Origin: Hawksworthiomyces lignivorus | Lineage: Eukaryota; Ascomycota; Sordariomycetes; Ophiostomatales; Ophiostomataceae | NCBI GenBank assembly: GCA_002917075.1 | Contig: NTMA01000005.1 | Location: 124,001-188,000, forward strand | Reading direction: 5' to 3' | DNA length: 64,000 nt | Part shown: one piece after another, positions 57,325-64,000 of the stretch | Numbering within the stretch: the stretch's first letter is position 1 | Layout: every line of letters begins with the position of its first letter | Program-made: the position numbers and the translations under genes | The notes under the pieces: model-generated | Databases searched by the model: none | Told to the model about the DNA's origin: nothing | What the model saw: only the letters and a program-made list of their open reading frames with translations

Positions 57325-58081
57325 AAAGGGGGAAAAAATTCGGTGGCCGGAGAGCACGCGAATATGTGCTCTTCCGTTTCCATTTCCATTTCTTTTTTCA
57401 CCATCTGGAGGCAACCCGGAGTCCGGAGTCTGCTGCTATATCACGCGAGATGCAAATATGAGGAGTCGTTTATCGGTCATAGCATTTTTGTATGTATACA
57501 TTTTTGTATTAAAAAATCGAAGAAAGAGAAAAGGTCCCCAGTAAGCCAAATTACAGTCCATTCCAGAAAGTTTAGTAAAAAACAAGCATGAAGGAGAAGT
57601 AAAAGCCAAAAAAAAAGGAGATGCCAAATAAAAAAACAAAGAGGCAAACAAAGAGCGCTTCGACAGGACGCCGACTCATGGTTTTCCTTTTCTAATCATC
57701 TTTTATCCACACGCTTCTGTGCTGCGTCCCTCTACTTTCTATGCTCCAGCACCGTACACCAGTCCTCCCCAGGCTCCAGCATGTCCAATTTGACACTGAC
57801 CTAAATTGCTCAAAAAAGAAATTGCACATTCATCGCTCTCCTTTTTTCATTTTCGGCCTCTTCTGCTCACTTATTTGCGCATGAGAGGTTGTCGTATTTC
57901 ATGGGACAATTGTCCTATGTCCCCATGTGGTAACAAAATAAAACGAAAAGGAATATGTTGTATCGTACAGGTATTGCGTCTCATGTGTATGACATGGTCA
58001 TGCCATAGGTACACTTGTGACGGGTTTTATGGTTTGGCCGAAGCCAAGCCGAGTTCATTCGGGGTGAAGAGGAGGGAGTTC
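57325..58081. terminator. Convergent 3' flanks of CLP1 and the TM9 gene
   Basis: 757 AT-rich bases between converging stop codons. Short frames on both strands have no recognisable content. Confidence 0.45.
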
Positions 58082-60103
58082 TTAATCAACCTTGATGCTA
58101 GAGTAGATCTTTCTTGTGAACCACCAGCTTGAGAAGAAGCCGATTGAGCCTGTTTCTGTGTTAGCGAGACGAGCCGCGCCATGACAAAACGTGGAGGAGA
58201 AGGAGTAAAGCAAAAAAAAAAACTCACCAGTCAGGATGAAGAACAGGAAGCTGATGAGGGCGCTGTAGCCCACGTAGAGCACGCTGCCGGCGAGGCCGCC
58301 GAGACTGAGCTTGCTGATCCAGTAGATGATGGCGTTGGCAAAGATGTAGACCGAGGTGGTGCCGGCGGCCAGGAAGGAGCGCCACTGCCAGTGGTAGTTC
58401 TCGGCGCAGAGCAAGAAGTAGACCATGAGCACGGTGACGGCGGCGCAGGTGATGATCATGAGGCCGTAGCACAGGAAGAGGAAGCCGAACATGTAGTAGA
58501 TCTTGCTGAACCAGATGCTGCTCATGATGAAGAAGAGCTCGACGAAGATGGCGCCAAAGGGCAGCAGGCCGACGAGCAGCATGCTGGGGATGGGCTTGAG
58601 GTAGGTGGTGACGGGGGGGATCTGGCGGGGGATCTGGTTGGTGTGGACGGGCGACTCAATGGCAGCGGCGCGGAAGCCGACCCAGGAGCCGGCGATGGAG
58701 AGGGGCACGGAGATGACGAACCAGATGCCGACGATGACGAGCATGGTGGTGAAGGGGACGGCGCCCGAGGACTGCTTGGCCCATAGGAAGAGGTCGAGCA
58801 GGAAGAAGACGCAGAAGACGATGCCGGGGACTAGCAGAGGGGTCAGCACGATGTTGAGCTTCCACTTTTCGCCGCCAAAGGCCTTGTAGACGCGGGCGGC
58901 GGCGTAGCCGCCGACGAAGCCCAGGACGGTGTAGAGCAGGACCATGATGGTGCCGAGCGAGCCACGGTTGGAGGGCGAGAGGAAGCCTAGTAGGGCGAAG
59001 ACGATGGTGAAGCCGGTCATGACGAAGAGCTGGGCGCCGTTGCCGAGGAAGACGGACAGCAGAAGCGGGTGGGACGGGGCGCGGAAGACGTCGCCGTGGA
59101 CGAGCTTCCAGCCCGAGTCCTCCTGGACGCCGTCCTCGGCGAGGGCGCTGGTGCCCGACAGGTCCTCGAGGTTGATCTGGTCGAGGCGGTTGTAGCGGGC
59201 AATGTCCTTCTTGAGGGTGCGCACGAGCACGGACAGCACGGTCAGAACGAGGAAGACGACGATGACGGCCGAGTTAATGAGCGAGAACCAGTGGATCTTG
59301 GGGTCGATGACGTGCAAGTACTTGTCCCAGCGCGTGGCCCAGGCGGTGCTCGAGGGCGTCCACCAGACGCTGTAGGTGAATTGCACGGCGGTCTTGCCGC
59401 CGCCCGTGTCGAGGAGCACGGGCGGGTGCTCCAGCGCGCAGTCGACGTTGTTGTTGTCGTCGTAGCGCAGCGAGCTGGGCTGCACGAGCACGCCGACGAC
59501 GCGCAGCTGGTCAGGGTTGCCGTTGACCTCGTGGTACTCGACGACGATGTCGTAGTGGTTGTTGAATGCGATCTTGCCGTCGCCGTTATCCTGGCCGATG
59601 AGGAAGCCGGGGCTGTAGAACTCGGTGTTGGTCAGGTCGTCGATGATTTCCTGGCCGGCCGGCAGGCCGTCCACCAGCCAGTTGAGGCTGTAGCCGTTCT
59701 CGACCAGCATGCTGAGGAAGGGCGTCTCGCTCTGGTACGTCACGGCGCACAGCTGCTTGCACGTCTCGTTCTGGGCCATCTTGAGCTCAAAGGGCGACGT
59801 CATGATGCGGTCGCCGAACAGGATGCTGCCCAGGCTCTCGCCGACGCGCTTGGCGCCGCCTTCTGGCTGGCAGAACTGGAGGGAGGGGTGGTAGTAGTCG
59901 TAGGAGACGACCGAGTGCAGCATGGCATCCCGGGGCGCGGCGATGGGACGGATGGCGTTGACGTAGAGGGGGACGGTGTCGCCGCGGTGGTAGGAGGTGG
60001 GTGCGACGCCGGGGAGGTAGAAGGCCGACGCCATCTGCGGCAGGATGGCGAGAGTGGCGGCCAGCGCCGCCGGTGCCGACGGCGTGAAGTCTCGCAGATG
60101 CAT
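58082..60103 (-). CDS. Transmembrane 9 superfamily protein (EMP70/TMN type)
   Basis: Two exons, 60103-58228 and 58149-58082, with a 78-base intron (GTGAGT...ACAG) that is open in frame and easily misread as coding; 647 residues. The signal peptide ends at QMASAFYLPGVAP, followed by the large lumenal domain (YHRGDTVPLYVNAI, then FGDRIMTSPFELKM) and nine membrane helices in the C-terminal half. The end is FFSSWWFTRKIYSSIKVD; the KxD/E-type C-terminus is the Golgi-retention signal of the family. These proteins recycle in the endosome/Golgi and affect sorting of membrane cargo, copper handling and adhesion. A GTGAG-type donor just upstream of the ATG region (about 60236-60241) suggests a 5' UTR intron. 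Confidence 0.95.
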   Translation of the reverse strand: MHLRDFTPSAPAALAATLAILPQMASAFYLPGVAPTSYHRGDTVPLYVNAIRPIAAPRDAMLHSVVSYDYYHPSLQFCQPEGGAKRVGESLGSILFGDRIMTSPFELKMAQNETCKQLCAVTYQSETPFLSMLVENGYSLNWLVDGLPAGQEIIDDLTNTEFYSPGFLIGQDNGDGKIAFNNHYDIVVEYHEVNGNPDQLRVVGVLVQPSSLRYDDNNNVDCALEHPPVLLDTGGGKTAVQFTYSVWWTPSSTAWATRWDKYLHVIDPKIHWFSLINSAVIVVFLVLTVLSVLVRTLKKDIARYNRLDQINLEDLSGTSALAEDGVQEDSGWKLVHGDVFRAPSHPLLLSVFLGNGAQLFVMTGFTIVFALLGFLSPSNRGSLGTIMVLLYTVLGFVGGYAAARVYKAFGGEKWKLNIVLTPLLVPGIVFCVFFLLDLFLWAKQSSGAVPFTTMLVIVGIWFVISVPLSIAGSWVGFRAAAIESPVHTNQIPRQIPPVTTYLKPIPSMLLVGLLPFGAIFVELFFIMSSIWFSKIYYMFGFLFLCYGLMIITCAAVTVLMVYFLLCAENYHWQWRSFLAAGTTSVYIFANAIIYWISKLSLGGLAGSVLYVGYSALISFLFFILTGEFFFLLYSFSSTFCHGAARLANTETGSIGFFSSWWFTRKIYSSIKVD

Positions 60104-60908
60104 CTTGCTTCCGTGTGCTCGCTCTATTATGCTATGTAGCTATTGTGCCGGCTGTCTTAGGGGTCAGCTTCCGACCTTCCTTTCCATGCTTCACAGATAG
60201 CGCAGCTTTCCCGGCCCTTCCGCAATGAGAATCAACTCACCTTTCGTGGATATGTCGGGAAACTCGGTCGAATGTGAGCTCAGGCACGAGAGGCCTTCGT
60301 CGTGCAGCCGTCAAAAAGGGGGAACAACGAAAGGACCACGCAAGCTGAGACACAGTGTCTGGAGTGTCAAGAATTTCATGTAATATTGAAGACGAGGGAA
60401 TTCCAAACTGTAAAACAGCTACAGCTGCACTGTCTTGTTTGGATATGAGAGAGCGGCTTGGCAAGCTGGTCGGATTCGCGATAGAATACGAAGACGAAGA
60501 AACTTGGGATTACATTGGACTGCCCAGAAAAAGTTATTAGTTGGCTTCAACGGAGTAAATACATAGATGGCCTAGCCATTCTCAGCTGCTGCTACAGTGG
60601 AAGCAAGCCTACAGCGCCTCCTTCCCTGGTAAGTCTTAGCTCCGGGTTTTCAGCTTAGTCATTCAAAAGTATTACGTATCTTACGTGTACTACTGCCGTC
60701 AGGGGAAGGGTCGCACCTGCAGTTTGGATGCAGAGTCTTTTATCGGGAAAGTGATCCACTTTAATTCTGCGATAAGAAAGAAAAAGAAATAAATTCTGCC
60801 AGAAAAATAAAAAAAGCTAAAATAAATCTTCTTCTTCTCGACCTCTACCTACTTGCTGCTTCTGAGTGTCACAACAGGCACTTCTTCTTTGCACTCTAGT
60901 CTGTCACA
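60104..60908. other. Divergent upstream region of the TM9 and LCP5 genes
   Basis: 800 bases between divergent genes. A + strand frame ending at 60540 reads KLVGFAIEYEDEETWDYIGL near its end, which looks protein-like, but it lacks an ATG or splice context I trust, so it is left uncalled. Confidence 0.4.
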
Positions 60909-62126
60909 ATGGCGGCCTCTGCATCACTTTCCCAGCTTTTAGATTCCCTGCGTCAGTCTGTGGTTTCTGTCTCCGAAGCGACGCCAAAGCTATCCGCCTT
61001 AACACCACCAGAAGATGGCCTCTCTCTGCTCGACGTCAAGAACGAGCTGCTTCTCAGCTACCTCGAACACATGGTGTTTTTGATATTGCTGAAAGTGCGG
61101 AATGTGGCCCCCAAATCCGACGAATCTGCCGACGAAGATCTGAGCCTGGAACACTCCGACCTGGGCCAGTCCGTGGTGAAGAAGCTGGTGGAGCTGCGCC
61201 TCTACCTGGAGAAGGGCGTTCGCCCGCTGGAAGAAAAGCTGCGGTACCAGGTCGAAAAGGCTCTTCGGGCTGCGGAAGAGGCCGAGCGTGCGACCAAGGC
61301 CAAGGAGGACGCGGCGGCCGCCGAAGACGATGACGAAGACGACGATGAAGATGAGTCTGACTCCTACTCGGAAGACGACGACGCAGACGACAACGAGGGC
61401 GGTGTGGATGAAGATGCCGCATTGTTTGACGACGAAGAAGCAACGGCCAGGCCCAACAGAGCCGCATTTGTGCGGCCGGCTGCCACCACAGCCGCGGCCG
61501 CCAGCAAGCTCAAGTCTGGTAGCAAAGACGCAGAAGACGGCAGCAGCGGCGGCGTCGGCGTGTACCGCCCGCCCAGGATTGCGCCGACGCTGATGCCGGA
61601 GATTGCGGCGGAGCGGCGCCAGCAGCGGGCAGAGCGGCGGCCGCTGCGGTCGGCGACCATGGACGAGTTCATTGCGGACGAGCTGTCGGCGGCGCCGCGG
61701 GCCGAGCTGAGCATCGGCACCAACATTGCCGGCCACGGCCGCCACATGCAGACGACATCGGAGCGCCAGCGTCTCGACGAGCGCCGCGAGTACGAGGAGC
61801 GCAACTTTGTGCGCCTGCCGCGCGAGAGCAAGAAGGAGCGCGCCAAGCGCGGCGCTGCTGCCGGCGGCGGCCGCATGAGCTTCGGCGGCGAGGAGTGGCA
61901 CGGCCTCGGCGAGGGCGTCGACCGCATCAACCGTCTGACCCAGCGCAGCAAGAGTGGCGGCGGCGGTGCGGGTGGCACCGTCCGCAGCATGCTCGACAAG
62001 AGCCGCAAGCGGGGCATCGACACCATCGACGGGCCGCGGGCCAGCGGCGGCGGCAACGACGATGGCATCGTGGGCGGCCGGTTCCAGAAGCGCCTGCGGA
62101 CCCAGCAGAAGGGACGGCGGAAGTGA
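60909..62126 (+). CDS. LCP5: LCP5/neuroguidin, U3 snoRNP-associated (Sas10/C1D family)
   Basis: Intronless, 405 residues, ATG at 60909 in context CACAATGG. The N-terminal Sas10/Utp3/C1D domain is DGLSLLDVKNELLLSYLEHM (about residues 36-55) followed by VKKLVELRLYLEKGVRPLEE. A central acidic tract (DDDEDDDEDESDSYSEDDD) and the C-terminal YRPPRIAPTLMP, then MSFGGEEWHGLGEGVDRINR, are typical of LCP5. The protein is a nucleolar part of the small-subunit processome needed for early 18S rRNA cleavages, the same process as ESF1 earlier in the window. Length is close to the yeast protein. Confidence 0.93.
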   Translation: MAASASLSQLLDSLRQSVVSVSEATPKLSALTPPEDGLSLLDVKNELLLSYLEHMVFLILLKVRNVAPKSDESADEDLSLEHSDLGQSVVKKLVELRLYLEKGVRPLEEKLRYQVEKALRAAEEAERATKAKEDAAAAEDDDEDDDEDESDSYSEDDDADDNEGGVDEDAALFDDEEATARPNRAAFVRPAATTAAAASKLKSGSKDAEDGSSGGVGVYRPPRIAPTLMPEIAAERRQQRAERRPLRSATMDEFIADELSAAPRAELSIGTNIAGHGRHMQTTSERQRLDERREYEERNFVRLPRESKKERAKRGAAAGGGRMSFGGEEWHGLGEGVDRINRLTQRSKSGGGGAGGTVRSMLDKSRKRGIDTIDGPRASGGGNDDGIVGGRFQKRLRTQQKGRRK

Positions 62127-63634
62127 GGCAGAAAACCGAGCCTCATGATTGTTACTGACCATTTGGGGGGGGGATCCCTTTTCGTTGCTGTCCGCCGACA
62201 AAGGCTGCATCACGCTTTGTCCGTGGACTGTGTCACATTTTCAAGCGTATATAGAAACCAACACACCAATGCATTATTTTGTCACTATACTAGGAAGCTA
62301 TGCCTTAAGCAAGATTGAAATTTTGTGCGCCATGAGAGAAATTGTGATTCGGTCGTTTATTCAGTTGTTGGATTCATGTTTTGGTCACTATAACGCTTTC
62401 ATAGGAGCTATATGTTGCCTGTTGTGCGCAACGCTATTTCTTACCAAAGTGTAAGCTAAGCAATGAGATTTGGTAATTCTCTTCTCTTCTCTTCCGTGTA
62501 GGAGCTGTCACTGTGTGCCTTTGGTCAAATACTGATAGTGTTGGTGTTCTCGCACATACTAGCCATCTGAACAGGCAGTTAGTAGAATTGTGATTTTGAG
62601 AAAAACTACCGAAGACCGTATTTTTGTTCACGCACTTTTTTTTTTTTTTTTCCATCAAATGGGCTACTTTATCTGAATGCTGCTCTAGTCGAATTTTATA
62701 GAACTGTGTTTCAGCTTCGACCAGGAATTCTATTGTAAGATAGAACACACTGTTGTGGCCGCAGGATCTGGCGGCCACCCCAATTAGGAAACATGGGGCT
62801 ACATACTGACTGCTCATTGACCCTGCTCTCGCTGCCTCCTTAACGACCGCATGTAAATGCAGCTCGTCTTTCTCGACGTCTCTCTCTTGTACTCTTGACT
62901 TCTTTCCCTTATTTTCTTTTTTTTTCTTTTTTTTCTTTTTAATTTTCTTCTTCCCGTCGCTTTTTCATGGCAGTGCTTTGGCTTTTTTCCTAGACCCCTG
63001 TCTCTGCTAACACCACCTCCACCTCCTCCCCTTCCTCCTCCCCTTCCGCCTCTTTTGTGCAGTCGTCTCTCAGCGAGGATCCTCACGCTGCCCGCTCCCC
63101 CCTCTCCCCTATTCATTAAACGTCCGGCGACTTACGCCACTAGTGCAGGAATAGCTAAGAAGCAATAGTAAAATACGGGGAAGATGGTGTGGAGAGCGGC
63201 TAAACAGGGATTTTACTGCATGACTTCAAGGCTCCATTTTGCTAAGTGCTGATATACTATGAATATAGAAATAGTAGGGGCAAGCTAAGTCTTACGGCAA
63301 GAGGCGTATATGAGTAAAGGAAAACTTGGGACACATTACCCTTTACCACATGTATTACACCAGGTGGGCTTTCATTTTTTGCTCACCTACTCGCTGTTTC
63401 TCTTTGTGGCGGGATAGAACTGATAGCTGACGAGGAGTACACAGAGCCAACTTGTGTATAAGACTATCTTCTCTCTCCGTTAATCTGGACCAAGTCTTAG
63501 CGCAGACCGTTATCGACTTCATTGTCTAATTTCATTGTCTCCTTTCCGCCTCCTTTTATGTCTCATTGTGCTTTCTGCTTTATTTTTATTTCTTCATTTG
63601 TTTACTATCCTCTGAGCCGAAGAATAACCTAGCT
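62127..63634. other. Intergenic, no gene seen
   Basis: 1.5 kb downstream of LCP5. T-rich at 62638-62651 and strongly pyrimidine-rich at 62880-63110, which resembles a promoter for a + strand gene further right. No coding exon is supported. Confidence 0.45.
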
Positions 63635-63855
63635 ATGGCAAACACCATTCCCGATTGTCAGGATGTGGCCGACTACCTTGCTTTGGCTACGTCATGGATT
63701 CTCGAGGGGAGACAAGAAAGAGGAAAGAAGTTGATGTGGAAGACTGATTTACGACTGCTCCTAATTCTTGTAAGCAGCACCATGCAGGACAAAAATGTTA
63801 CAAGACGGTTTCCTAACAAGTGTATTTGCTCACATCCCGCAGTTGAAAAGTATTT
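63635..63855 (+). CDS. Hypothetical small protein, spliced, uncertain
   Basis: ATG at 63635 begins MANTIPDCQDVADYLALATS, followed by LEGRQERGKKLMWKTDLRLL. A well-formed intron can be drawn at 63769-63840 (GTAAGC donor, TTCCTAAC branch site, CCCGCAG acceptor). Splicing gives a stop soon after (LKSI), for a product of about 49 residues; without splicing the frame runs to 63898. I recognise no family. It could be the first exon of a gene that continues past the window, or chance. Confidence 0.35.
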
Positions 63856-64000
63856 AATCAACAAGGGTTTTAGGAAAAAGCACAGTGGCTGGTGGTAGAT
63901 GTACAAAATCTTTAATAATAAAGAAGAGTTGACACGAATTATCGTATGACTCTAGAAGCTATATCCTCCTTTCTGGGGAGGTGTGTAGTCTCTCTTCATC

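Noticed and set aside
58150..58227. In-frame continuation of the TM9 gene through its intron
   Set aside because: The 78 bases have no stop, but excluding them restores the conserved LTGSIGFFSSW junction with normal GTGAGT and ACAG sites.

Overview
The window is nuclear DNA of a filamentous ascomycete (Pezizomycotina, most likely a Sordariomycete; this placement is inferred). The evidence is: short introns (53 to 138 bases) with GTRAGT-like donors and CTAAC-like branch sites; very GC-rich third codon positions in housekeeping genes; AT-rich intergenic DNA; long pyrimidine tracts in promoters; and typical fungal families (HET domain, NLR/STAND, GH7 cellulase, Arb1, EthD, secreted M28 peptidase, LYC1). 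I joined exons by hand, and three genes (EthD protein, IFI6/ISG12-like protein, PMP3-like protein) only appear after splicing.

Layout, left to right. 1-5 kb: an NB-ARC/TPR NLR with a HET-s-like amyloid motif at its N-terminus, then an EthD protein. 5.9-25 kb: LYC1-like acetyltransferase (-), CCT1 (-), cytosolic prolyl-tRNA synthetase (+), a two-HKD phospholipase D-like protein (-), secreted leucine aminopeptidase (-), a J-domain coiled-coil protein (-), AFG1 ATPase (-) and a GPI-type cupredoxin-like protein (-). 25-28 kb is gene-poor: an intron-containing tRNA-Ile, a decayed DUF2235 hydrolase gene, a second tRNA-like gene and a repeat pair differing mainly by transitions. 28-38.7 kb: GT32 glycosyltransferase (-), IFI6/ISG12-like protein (-), HET-domain protein (+), ESF1 (-) and a frameshifted NLR N-terminal-domain gene (+). 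40-48.4 kb: GH7 cellulase (+), PRP22 helicase (-), ARG82/IPK2 (-). 48.4-51.2 kb shows no gene. 51-62 kb: ARB1 (+), PMP3-like (-), CLP1 (+), a TM9/EMP70 protein (-) and LCP5 (+). The last 1.9 kb holds at most a small uncertain gene.

Most loci are conserved single-copy genes for RNA and protein metabolism: ESF1 and LCP5 in ribosome biogenesis, PRP22 in splicing, CLP1 in 3' end formation, ProRS in translation, CCT1 in folding, ARB1 in small-RNA heterochromatin. Between them lie four loci linked to fungal non-self recognition or programmed cell death (NLR, DUF2235 remnant, HET gene, NLR-N-domain remnant). Two of the four are broken. The most interesting object is the NLR at the left edge: it pairs a probable amyloid signalling motif with an almost perfect 42-residue TPR array, and its expected cell-death partner could lie just outside the window.
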